64,000 bases of DNA from JACCZX01 sp963710675. Lineage in GTDB: Bacteria; Pseudomonadota; Gammaproteobacteria; Burkholderiales; Burkholderiaceae_F. The stretch covers positions 62,001 through 126,000 of the forward strand of contig CAVQBE010000002.1 in NCBI GenBank assembly GCA_963710675.1, read 5' to 3'. Position numbers and translations under genes: made by a program. A model generated the notes under the pieces. That model saw only the letters and a list, made by a program, of their open reading frames with translations. It did not search any database and had not been told where the DNA came from. Shown in pieces: positions 29,943 through 38,798 of the stretch. How positions within the stretch are numbered: position 1 is the stretch's first letter; each line of letters opens with the position of its first letter.

Positions 29943-30934
29943 GCATCGACAGTTCCAGGCGACACGTGCTGCTTTATGCTTTTGCGATCGCCGCCGCTGC
30001 CACAACACCCGTAACGACGCTGGCGCAGGGGTCGAGCTATCCGAATAAACCGATCCGCATCGTCGTGCCGTTCCCCGTGGGCGGTATCGCAGACACATTC
30101 AGCCGCACGATCGGAATCAAACTAAGCGAGACCTGGGGGCAGCCGGTCGTTGTCGAAAACAAAACCGGCGCGGGTGGCAATATCGGCGCGGAGGTTGTGG
30201 CCAAGTCGCCGGCCGATGGCTACACGCTTGTCATGGGCAACATTGGCTCGCACGCAGTGAATGTGAGTCTCTTCAAAAGTATTCCATTTGACCCGATAAA
30301 GGACTTTGCGCCTATTGCACATGTGCTGGACGCCGATGGCTTGCTGGTGGTCCATCCGTCGGTCAAAGCCAATTCGGTGCGCGAGATCATCGAGCTCGCA
30401 CGCGCGCAACCCGGGAAGCTCAGTTACGCATCGGGCGGTTTGGGCACAACCAGTCATCTCGCGGGCGAACTCTTCAAGTCCATCGCGAAGGTCGACATCG
30501 TTCACGTGCCCTACAAAGGCAACGCACCGGCGATTTCAGATTTGCTTGGCGGTCAGACGCAGTTGTCGTTTGCGACGATGCCGACCGTGCTTCCGCACGT
30601 CAAAGCCGGCAAGCTGCGCGCGATCTCATCGATCGGGCCGGTGCGTACCGTCGCGCTGCCGGATACACCGACCGTGGCGGAATCCGGTTTGCCCGGATTC
30701 GAAGTAAGCAACTGGATCGGACTGTTTGCACCGGCGGGAACACCTCCCGATATCGTGTCGAAACTGAACGCCGAGGTGCAAAAAATCATGAACTCTCCGG
30801 ACGTCCAAAAGCGGCTTGAAGCCGAAGGCGCGCGGTTCATTCCAACGACGCCGGCGCAATTCGCCTCGTTTCAAAAGGAGGAACTGGCGAAGTGGGCGAA
30901 GATTATCAAAGACGCGAATATCAAGGCCGAATAA
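29939..30934 (+). CDS. Bug/TctC-family periplasmic solute-binding protein
   Basis: A 331-residue extracytoplasmic receptor of the tripartite tricarboxylate transporter type. Signal peptide: residues 1-30 with RRH and a hydrophobic core ending TLAQG. The family signature SYPNKPIRIVVPFPVGGIADTF follows, then VVVENKTGAGGNIGAEVVAKSPADGYTL and the ligand-loop SYASGGLGTTSHLAGELFK. These proteins bind small carboxylates and are very numerous in Burkholderiales. No TctA/TctB membrane components are beside it, as is common for these orphan receptors. Its ATG overlaps the repaired stop of the dehydrogenase gene. Confidence 0.9.
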   Translation: MSIDSSRRHVLLYAFAIAAAATTPVTTLAQGSSYPNKPIRIVVPFPVGGIADTFSRTIGIKLSETWGQPVVVENKTGAGGNIGAEVVAKSPADGYTLVMGNIGSHAVNVSLFKSIPFDPIKDFAPIAHVLDADGLLVVHPSVKANSVREIIELARAQPGKLSYASGGLGTTSHLAGELFKSIAKVDIVHVPYKGNAPAISDLLGGQTQLSFATMPTVLPHVKAGKLRAISSIGPVRTVALPDTPTVAESGLPGFEVSNWIGLFAPAGTPPDIVSKLNAEVQKIMNSPDVQKRLEAEGARFIPTTPAQFASFQKEELAKWAKIIKDANIKAE

Positions 30935-30973
30935 CGAACCGTATCCTGCGCAAGACTACGAGGAGGTCAATTC

Positions 30974-31748
30974 ATGTCAGTCTTAAAAGCTGCAACATTC
31001 GCGCTTCTAGCCATTGCATCTTCGATGGCTGCACCGGTACACGCCGGAAATATTGACGATGTGATCAAGTCAGGCGTCTTGCGTGCGTGCACACCCGGCG
31101 ATTACAAGCCGTTCAGCTTCGCCAAGCCGGACGGGACTTACGAGGGCATCGACATCGACCTGATGCAATCGCTTGCCGCAAGCCTGGGTGTTAAGGTTGA
31201 GTACGTGAAGACGACGTGGGCGAACCTGCTTGCCGACTTCACGGCCAATAAGTGCGACATTGCGGTTGGTGGCATCTCCGTGACGCTCGATCGGCAGAAG
31301 CGCGTCGGTTTCAGCAACGCGTACATGGTCAACGGCAAGACGCCGCTGGTGCGGTGCGCGGACGTTAAGCGCTTCCAGACCGTCGCGGACATCGATAAGG
31401 CCGGATGTCAAAGTGATTGCCAATCCCGGTGGCAGCAACGAGCGGTTTGCGAAAGCGAACTTCAAGACAGCCAAGTTGACGATTCACCAGGACAACCTCG
31501 GAATCTTCGACGAGGTGCTCAAAGGCAACGCTGATGTATTCGTCACCGAGTCCGCCGAAGCGATCGTGCAACAAAAGCAGAAGCCTGGTTTATGCGCGGT
31601 CAATCCGGACAAGCCGCTGCAGTACGGTGAGATGGCCTACATCCTGCCCCGTGGCGACGTACTGACCAAAGACTACGTTGATCAATGGCTGCACCTCGCC
31701 AAAGCGAGCGGCGAGTATCAGCGCATCGTCAGCCGCTGGTTGAACTGA
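30974..31748 (+). CDS. PheC-like / family 3 solute-binding fold protein (one frame break)
   Basis: About 257 residues after repair. A signal peptide ending APVHA precedes a periplasmic binding fold: SGVLRACTPGDYKPFSFAKPDG, GIDIDLMQSLAASLG, CDIAVGGISVTLDRQK and YVDQWLHLAKASGEYQ. The order and wording resemble periplasmic cyclohexadienyl (arogenate/prephenate) dehydratases such as Pseudomonas PheC, which evolved from amino-acid binding proteins. One extra A at 31405 breaks the frame: IDKAGCQSDC should be IDKAGVKVIANPGGSNE, and the rest then reads on to the stop at 31748. It could be a dehydratase making phenylpyruvate in the periplasm or a plain amino-acid receptor. AGGAGG lies 6 bases before the ATG. 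Confidence 0.8.
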
Positions 31749-31762
31749 GCGAGTCCTAAGAA

Positions 31763-32952
31763 CTAGTGCAGCGGTGCCGCCGGGCGATCTTCCGCTTCTT
31801 CCGGCGGCTCTGCATGACGACGTGGCCCGCCGCGTTCGGAAACATAGGCGCGCCGCAGTCGTCGCAAAATTCGAGCGGAAAGCGGTGTGCGTGAGCGACC
31901 ACCCTGCTCAAGTTGAGTGCCTTCAGCGCCTTGTCGACGTCTTCCATCGTCTGTTCTTCATCATCTCCGAGCAGTGGCCACACGACACCCTCGATCACGT
32001 CATCGTCGCTACTGGTCTTGGCAAGTCCGATACGCACTTCGCCTCCGGAATTACCGCTAGGATCCTCGAAAACACCAAAGGCCGCGGTCAGCGCGCCAGG
32101 TGTGAAGTCATACGCAAGCTTCAGAAACGAAACCGCAGCCTCCAGCGAAAACTCGCGCAGCTCGCGGTCGGCGTAGCGCAGCGCCGCGTGAAACGCGTTG
32201 GGCGACAGCACACGGAATCGGCAGCCGGTCATCACCGGCTGCAATGCGCCGGCGACCTGTTCGCTGAACGCCGCCAGCGCACCCATCTTCGAATCCGGAT
32301 CGACACCCGATTCCTGCCAGTGATATAGCGGCGCACCCTGCGGTGCTGCGATGGCGATCAGTACGTACCGAGTGTCGGCAAGCATCGCCACCGGCTCGCG
32401 CAGCTTTTTTGAATCGATGTGCAGTGTGATGTTTTCGGCAACAGCATCTCCCAGCTGTTCAATCTGCCTGCGCACGTCAGCGAACGCTTCGGGCAATTGA
32501 TCGATCGAGAACAAATAATCCGCAAGGGCCATGCGCGCATTTTGCGCAAGCAGATGGCCGCTCAAGTGCGCGCGCAAAGCATCGCACACCGCAGCGGTTA
32601 ACGTTGTCGTCGGTAAACGGTAGCGCGACCACGCGAGTAGCGGCATCACGATCAACAGGGTGTCGTGCGGCCGGCCATCGACATCGATCACCGTGCTTTC
32701 GGCGCAGCTCTCGGCGAGATCGGCCAAATCGTCATAGGCGGGCTGGCTCGACCGCGCCAGATCTTCAAGAGCGGCCTCGATGGCGTCATCGTTACGGCGA
32801 CCCAGCCGGTCGTTGATCAGCTCGATCAATCGGCGCTGCCAGAGTTGTTCTTCAAGCCGACTGCCCGACTCGGAAAGGCGTCGGGCTAGTTTGACCAAAC
32901 CCTGCGCGTCGACGGATTGTCGGCTGCGCGAGCTGATACGAGTGCGGCGCAT
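31763..32952 (-). CDS. DUF2863 family protein (frame break near the C-terminus)
   Basis: About 396 residues after repair. This family is known mainly from betaproteobacteria and has no assigned function. Readable features are a helical N-terminal half (LVKLARRLSESGSRLEEQLWQ), a central mixed part (TRYVLIAIAAPQGAPLYHWQE) and a C-terminal CDDCGAPMFPNAAGHVV, which resembles a small zinc-binding site. One base is missing at about 31816: as read, the tail is very basic (SRRKKRKIARRHR), whereas the next frame gives HAEPPEEAEDRPAAPLH and a TAG at 31763, which fits the acidic family tail. It is convergent with the PheC-like gene, with 14 bases between stops. Confidence 0.8.
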
Positions 32953-33007
32953 AAAAGACCTTCAAGCGGAATGCGCGATTATCGCACCGCGGGGCGCACT
33001 TCCGCGG

Positions 33008-34785
33008 CTAGCGCCGGCTTATTCGCGGTGTGCGGTCGGGTGCCAAAGGGCGTGCAGGCGACGCTGTGCTCAGATGTGCGATCAACGCATCGACATCGAC
33101 TGGCCCGCCGACTCTATCGGTGCCTTCGCGCAGCACGCGAAAGCCATCGCCGCCATCGGCGAGGAAATTGTTCACTGTCACCCGATAGCTCGGGGCTGAA
33201 TCGACTGGGCGGCCATTAAGTCGCATTGAATCGGAAACGATCCGCTCGCCGTGCGCGCCGGTTGAGCGCCAAGCATATGCGAATCCACGCGAGGGCTGCA
33301 GCATGCGCCCCCGTTCGGGCCGGCTCTCTCCGGGGCTCCATTGTTGTTCAAGCATCTGCTTCAATTGGGCACCGGACAGCGTCAGCGTAACCAGCGTGTT
33401 TCCGAACGGCTGTGAAAGAAAAGCATCGGAGTAGGTCACGAGGCCATTCGCGCCGGAGGCGCGAAGGTCCGCACGCAAGCCACCGGGGTTTGTGAATGCG
33501 ATCTGTGCACCGTGCGTTCGGGTCGCGGCGAGTTGCGCATCAGCGACCAGACGCCCCAGGGCGCTGTCTCCGCCGGCGGATGCGCGGCGGTCGAAGTTTG
33601 TCAACTATGTGGCCTATCGGCTGACCGGCGAGAGGTGCCGCAAGCTTTGCGTAGTGCTCAACGATGGCGGCGACTTTCGGGTCGGGCGAGAGCGGCGGAT
33701 ACGCAGCCCGCAGTGCGTAACCGGTTTTAACGCCATTGGGCACCGGAACATTGCGCGCGCGTGTCCGCTCGCGCACGATCTTTCCTGTGCTGCGATCGAG
33801 CTCGATGTCGATCACTGAGATGAGCCTTCCATAGGAGGCCGCTTGAATGATGACTCTGCCATCAACCACGCAGTTGTATCCGCGATGGGTATGTGCCGAC
33901 AGCACAATTTCGACCGCCTGATCGAGCTCTCTTGCGATATCAAAGATCGGGCCGCGCGGATTGCGGCACGCGTCGTAGCCGCCGTCGGCGTCACCACCCT
34001 CATGCACGACTGCGATGATTGTTTCTACGCCTTGCGCTCGAAGTTCCCTTGCATACTGATTGATCGCCTTTGACCTCGTCGACAAAACGAATGCCCGCAA
34101 CCGCGCTTGGCACGACGATGCCCGGGGTCGAGCGCGTCACTGCGCCGATGAAGCCGATGCGCACCCCATCGATGGTTCTTGACTCGTGTCGGCGCGACGA
34201 TCGGCTGCTCACTCTCCCGGGGACAACACATTGGCCGCCAGAAGTGTGAAGCGCGCACCCGCAAACTGGCCGTCGACTCCGGCGCACGTCTGATGATTCG
34301 CCGCTGCCTGCGACTGACAACCGCCATTCGCCAAGCGAAGCAAATGTGCGATACCCCGATCGAATTCGTGATTTCCAAGCGCGCTGATCTCGAGGCCGAT
34401 TGCATTCATCACCTCGATCGTCGGCTCGTCATGAAATAGGGCGGAGGTCAGTGGTGACGCACCGACGAGGTCGCCGGCGGACACGATCACGTGCCTTGGC
34501 TGCTCCGCCTTCAGCTGATTGAATTGCGTGCCGCCAGGAACGCCGCGCCGCCGGTGCGCAGTGGGACGGTGCGCTCGGGTTGGCAGGATCGGGCACGGCA
34601 ATTGTGTTATCTGCAGGCTCCAGATGCCCGTGAAAATCGTTGATCGCGATGATTCGCAGCGGAATGTTTTGCGCAGACGCTGCCAGGGGATGAAGCACGG
34701 CATGAAGCAAAAGCGCGTACGCAACGACGGCCAGCGAATACGAAATCGCGCGCACTCTAACTGCTACATTCGCTCGACACCGCAT
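33008..34785 (-). pseudogene. Exported 5'-nucleotidase / metallophosphatase, UshA type, with six frame breaks
   Basis: About 591 codons when repaired. A signal peptide (AVVAYALLLHAVLHPLAASAQ) is followed by the metallophosphatase motifs AINDFHGHLEP, VIVSAGDLVGASP, ALGNHEFD, VVHEGGDADG and SAHTHRGYN, then a 5'-nucleotidase C-terminal domain with FTNPGGLRADL and VTVNNFLADGGDGF. The frame changes near 34567 (-1), 34523 (-1), 34219 (+1), 34178 (+1), 34068 (+1) and 33597 (+1). With these six corrections the length is 1,776 bases, a multiple of three. Every catalytic motif is preserved, which argues for local sequence error more than decay. If real, the gene is dead. The normal role is hydrolysis of nucleotides or sugar nucleotides in the periplasm. 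It diverges from the MFS gene by 17 bases. Confidence 0.8.
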
Positions 34786-34802
34786 CGCAACTTTCGAATT
34801 AA

Positions 34803-36067
34803 ATGAATTCATCGAGTTCGGGTCAACCCACGTCTTCTTCGATTCGCCATGATGCCGAAGTGATCGGGCTGGTCGGGCTTGCGCACGGTACATCGCACTT
34901 CTTTCATTTGATGTTGCCACCGCTGTTTCCGTGGCTGATGAAAGATTTCAACTTGTCGTACACGGAAGCGGGCCTGCTGATGACAATGTTTTTCGTTGTC
35001 AGTGGTGTCGGGCAGGCGCTCGCCGGCTTTATCGTCGACCGGGTGGGCTCACGCCCTGTGCTGTTCTTCGGTATTGGTCTGCTTGCGTTTTCCGGCGTGA
35101 TTCTGGGCTTGTCGAACAGCTATGGGATGTTGATGCTTACCGCCGCGGTCGCGGGGCTTGGTAACAGTATTTTTCATCCAGCCGACTTCACGTTGCTCAA
35201 TCGTCGAGTCGCGCAGCCGCGGCTGGGGCACGCGTTCTCGGTGCATGGCCTTTCAGGAAATTTGGGCTGGGCCGTTGCACCAGTCTTCATGGCAGGCATT
35301 GCGACAGTTGCCGGGTGGCAGGCGGCGGGCTTTGCTGCGGCTGCAGTAGGCGCTGTGGTCCTTGTCGTTCTGTTCTGGCGGCGCAGGATGCTGACCAACG
35401 TGGCCGCGGAACTGGTTGTACCTAGCCATGCGCATGCGGAGGCCGAAAAGCCGGCGGTGGCAACCAGTTTGCTTTTCTGCGTTCGACGGCCGTCTGGATG
35501 TGTCTGGCGTTTTTCTTTTTTTCAACCGCCGCGTTCGGCATCCTGCAAAACTATTCGCCGGCGATTCTCGGCAATGTGTACGGCATGTCCCTTGTTGTGG
35601 CGACTGGGAGCCTGACGGCCTATCTGCTGGGCAGCGCCGCAGGGACTATCACCGGCGGTTTCCTCGCGTCACGCAACGAGCGAAATGAACGCCTGATTGC
35701 AATTGCGCTGGGCTTCAGTGCGCTGATGGCACTGCTGCTCGCATCGGGGCAAATCGGGGCGGCGCTGGTGTTTCCCGTGATGGCGCTGATGGGCTTTGGA
35801 GTGGGCACGTCGGGACCGAATCGGGATTTGCTGGTGCGCCGCGCGGCAACGAGCCAGTTCGGGAAGACGTCGTTTGGCCGCATTTACGGCTTTGTCTATT
35901 CGGGACTGGACGTCGGCCTTGCGATGTCGCCGCTAGCCTTCGGTCCGCTATTGGACGCCGGAGAGTTTCAAGCGGCGTTGGTGGCGGTAGCGATCCTGCA
36001 GATCGCGGCGCTGGTCACGGCGATGCGTATTGGTAATGCCGCCCGCAGCAGGGCGGTCGCCGCGTAG
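34803..36067 (+). CDS. MFS transporter (one frame break)
   Basis: About 421 residues after repair, with 12 predicted membrane segments in two halves. The N-terminal half has HGTSHFFHLMLPPLFPWL and GFIVDRVGSRPVLFFG; the HGxxHxxxxxxPPLFP start is reminiscent of the fosmidomycin-resistance (Fsr) branch of MFS. One T is missing from the run at 35473-35476: SLLFCVRRPSG should continue as SLLFLRSTAVWMCLAFFFF, after which the second half (ILQNYSPAILGNVYG ... GTITGGFLASR) is normal. The substrate is unknown. The start is 17 bases from the divergent nucleotidase gene, so the two promoters must overlap each other's coding ends. Confidence 0.83.
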
Positions 36068-36073
36068 TACTGC

Positions 36074-36352
36074 TTATAGCGCCAGGCTGAACGCCAGGAA
36101 AACGAAGATTGCGCAAGCCATCAGCAGCGCAAATGCGCGCCAGCCGTGCTTTGAAAAGTCTGCGCCAGACTCGTTGAGAAGGAACCCTGAGAACCCTCCG
36201 ACGATAAACGACAGCGATCCTTCACTGGCCCACACACCCGAGTTCAGCGAATCGGCAATTTCAACGAGTGCGATCGCACACAGCGTGAAGCCCAGCATTC
36301 GAATCAGGCCCATCAGGGAGGGAGCGTTCAGTTGGATACCTAGGACGTTCAT
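36074..36352 (-). CDS. Small hypothetical membrane protein
   Basis: A 92-residue frame with two or three hydrophobic segments (LMGLIRMLGFTLCAIALVEIA, LSFIVGGFSGFLLN and FALLMACAIFVFLAFSLAL). It is not a family I recognise. The start chosen, ATG 36352, begins just before the first hydrophobic stretch; no Shine-Dalgarno is visible. Charge pattern and regular membrane segments make it more credible than a random frame, and it fills the gap after the MFS gene in convergent orientation (6 bases between stops). It could be a small membrane protein of unknown role. Confidence 0.5.
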   Translation of the reverse strand: MNVLGIQLNAPSLMGLIRMLGFTLCAIALVEIADSLNSGVWASEGSLSFIVGGFSGFLLNESGADFSKHGWRAFALLMACAIFVFLAFSLAL

Positions 36353-36758
36353 CGTGTTTCGCGTGGTTGGTGCGCAAGCCCTTTGCGTGCGCGTTATTGA
36401 GTAACGCAATGTCGCAGATCGCGTTCATCGGGATTTGCCCGAAATGCGCAGGCTCACGCATCTAATTTGTGTGCGCGGTCCAATGCCGCATCTTTGGTAA
36501 TCGAGCGCGTTTCATGAACCGCACTTTATTTCGTCATCCGAAACGTCGGCTATTGCAGAACAGCACATAATTTTTCAAATTGACATCCGTCCTTCCGTAT
36601 CGCGGAATCCATGCCTTATCTGGTTGTTTTTAGCGGATTAATTGCCAAGTCTTATATAAATTAACTGGCTTGTTGCAATGCATAAATGCTCGTACGATTT
36701 CTGCTGTTTGTTTTCACGACCAACCGCCCGGCAATTTGGGCCCACTGCAGGAGCATTC
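36353..36758. other. Intergenic region upstream of aceA with an AT-rich promoter-like segment
   Basis: About 400 bases without a recognised gene. The stretch 36560-36700 is much richer in A and T than its surroundings, with AATTTTTCAAATTGACA, GTTTTTAGCGGATTAATTGCC and TCTTATATAAATTAAC. A TTGACA near 36578 and a TATATAA-like element near 36650 could be parts of promoters, but no pair at 16-18 bases spacing is convincing. The aceA Shine-Dalgarno CAGGAG is at 36748-36753. Confidence 0.4.
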
Positions 36759-38078
36759 ATGACGGCACGCGAACTCGATGCGCAGCGACTTCAAAAAGAA
36801 TGGAACGAGAGCGGCCGCTGGAGGGGGATCAAGCGCGGCTATGGTCCTGAGGACGTTGTACGGCTGCGCGGCTCCATGCAGATCGAGCACACGCTCGCCA
36901 AACGCGGCGCTGAAAAGCTTTGGCGGCTTCTGAACAGCGAGGACTACGTCAATACGCTGGGTGCGCTGACCGGCAATCAGGCGATGCAGCAGGTGAAGGC
37001 AGGACTTAAGGCCATTTACCTGTCGGGCTGGCAAGTGGCGGGCGATGCGAATCTTGCAGGCGAGATGTACCCGGATCAGTCGCTTTATCCGGTCAATTCC
37101 GTGCCGGCCGTGGTCCGGCGAATTAACAATACGTTTGCCCGCGCGGACCAGATTCAATGGATGGAGGGCAAGAACCCCAGTGACGCCGGCTATGTCGACT
37201 ACTTCGCGCCGATCGTCGCAGATGCGGAAGCAGGGTTCGGCGGCGTGCTCAATGCGTTCGAGCTGATGAAGTCGATGATCGAAGCGGGCGCTGCCGGTGT
37301 CCATTTCGAAGATCAGTTGGCGTCGGTGAAGAAGTGCGGCCACATGGGCGGCAAGGTATTGGTCCCGACAAGGGAGGCCGTAGCGAAGCTTGTGGCAGCA
37401 CGCCTGGCCGCTGACGTGTGTGGCGTGCCGACGGTGCTTCTGGCGCGCACCGATGCCGAGGCGGCGGACCTGGTGACGTCTGATGTCGATGAGAACGACG
37501 CCCCCTACCTGACCGGTGAGCGCACCGTCGAAGGCTTCTTCAAATCCCGGCCCGGTCTGCAGCAGGCAGTGTCGCGAGGATTGGCCTACGCGCCGTACGC
37601 GGATCTGTTGTGGTGCGAAACCGGCAAGCCTGATCTGGCGTTCGCAAAGTCGTTTGCCGAAGCGATTCACAAGCGCTTTCCGGGAAAAATGCTGGCCTAC
37701 AACTGTTCGCCGTCGTTCAACTGGAAAAAAAATCTGGACGATTCCACGATCGCCCGCTTTCAGAACGAGCTCGGCGCAATGGGCTACAAATTCCAGTTCA
37801 TCACGCTGGCAGGGTTCCATTCGCTCAATTACTCGATGTTCCATCTGGCGCATGGCTACGCTCGCAATCAGATGAGCGCGTTCGTCGAATTGCAGCAGGC
37901 GGAGTTCGCCGCCGCGGATAAGGGATTTACGGCAGTCAAGCACCAGCGCGAGGTGGGCACCGGATACTTCGATGCGGTCACGACAACGATCGAGCGCGAG
38001 TCGTCGACCGCCGCGCTTCACGGTTCCACTGAAGACGAGCAGTTTTTCGATCGTAAGGTTGACAAGCAGGCGGCCTAG
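36759..38078 (+). CDS. aceA: Isocitrate lyase
   Basis: A 439-residue enzyme cleaving isocitrate to glyoxylate and succinate in the glyoxylate shunt. The catalytic motif KKCGHMGGK has C193. Other family segments are YLSGWQVAGDAN, GYVDYFAPIVADAEAGFGG, GVHFEDQ, LWCETGKPDL and YNCSPSFNWKK. Start ATG 36759 was chosen because CAGGAG lies 5 bases upstream and homologues begin there; an upstream frame extension from 36678 has no family resemblance. It is 24 bases upstream of a HAD gene that is itself coupled to aceB, so the three probably form an operon induced by acetate or fatty acids. Confidence 0.96.
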   Translation: MTARELDAQRLQKEWNESGRWRGIKRGYGPEDVVRLRGSMQIEHTLAKRGAEKLWRLLNSEDYVNTLGALTGNQAMQQVKAGLKAIYLSGWQVAGDANLAGEMYPDQSLYPVNSVPAVVRRINNTFARADQIQWMEGKNPSDAGYVDYFAPIVADAEAGFGGVLNAFELMKSMIEAGAAGVHFEDQLASVKKCGHMGGKVLVPTREAVAKLVAARLAADVCGVPTVLLARTDAEAADLVTSDVDENDAPYLTGERTVEGFFKSRPGLQQAVSRGLAYAPYADLLWCETGKPDLAFAKSFAEAIHKRFPGKMLAYNCSPSFNWKKNLDDSTIARFQNELGAMGYKFQFITLAGFHSLNYSMFHLAHGYARNQMSAFVELQQAEFAAADKGFTAVKHQREVGTGYFDAVTTTIERESSTAALHGSTEDEQFFDRKVDKQAA

Positions 38079-38102
38079 GCACAGCAATTAAACTGCGCGG
38101 CA

Positions 38103-38798
38103 ATGGCTGCCGCTTTATTTGACGTTTTTGGAACGCTGCTCGACGTTTATTCGGTCACGCGTCGGGCCGAGGAGTTGTTCGCCGGTCACGGTGAACGGCT
38201 GGCGAAGCTTTGGCGTGAAAAGCAGATCGAGTATTCGCGATTGCGCACGATGTCCGGTTGTTACGTGAGCTTCTCTAAAGTGACACGCGATTCACTCGAG
38301 TATTCATTGCAGTCGCTGAAGCTTGAAGCTGGACCTGAAGAAGTAACGCAGTTAGCCGATGAATACAAGCGTCTTACGCCGTTTGCCGATGTTGCCCCCG
38401 CGCTGGCGCGGTTGCACGCGGCCGGTGTGCAGCTCGGCGTGCTCTCCAATGGCGACTCCGAGATGCTCGAAACTGCGCTGGTGACCTCCGGCCTGCATCG
38501 TTATATCGATCTCGTGCTGTCGGCCGATCAGGTACGTGCGTTCAAGACATCGCCGTCGGTATACGCGCTCGGGCCCCGGGCACTGAAGCTGCAACCGCAT
38601 CAGATTACGTTTGTTTCGAGCAATTGCTGGGATGCGTGCGGAGCGGCCTGGTATGGCTACACGAGTTTCTGGGTCAATCGAAATGATTCGGTGCTCGAGC
38701 ACCTGGATGTGAAGTTGAACGGGGTCGGCACCAGCCTGACCGACGCTGCGGAATTTGTAATGCAAGACGTTCATCAGGGAAAGGAATTGTCGCTATGA
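38103..38798 (+). CDS. HAD hydrolase, type II haloacid dehalogenase-like
   Basis: A 231-residue HAD-superfamily enzyme. The nucleophile is D7 in LFDVFGTLLD. Motif II serine/asparagine is in GVLSNGD, the lysine in VRAFKTSPSVY, and motif SSNCWDACGA holds the last acidic group. This is the pattern of (S)-2-haloacid dehalogenases. Sitting between isocitrate lyase and malate synthase, with its stop overlapping the aceB start (ATGA), it may remove a halogenated or otherwise inhibitory 2-carbon acid, or be a phosphatase; the substrate is not known. The genes on both sides handle glyoxylate, which fits the product of haloacetate dechlorination entering the shunt, but that is inference. Confidence 0.85.
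   Translation: MAAALFDVFGTLLDVYSVTRRAEELFAGHGERLAKLWREKQIEYSRLRTMSGCYVSFSKVTRDSLEYSLQSLKLEAGPEEVTQLADEYKRLTPFADVAPALARLHAAGVQLGVLSNGDSEMLETALVTSGLHRYIDLVLSADQVRAFKTSPSVYALGPRALKLQPHQITFVSSNCWDACGAAWYGYTSFWVNRNDSVLEHLDVKLNGVGTSLTDAAEFVMQDVHQGKELSL

Noticed and set aside
36714..38087. Open frame of 457 codons opposite isocitrate lyase.
   Set aside because: It is a shadow of aceA: high-G+C codon use produces long antisense frames. The protein has no recognisable fold or start.
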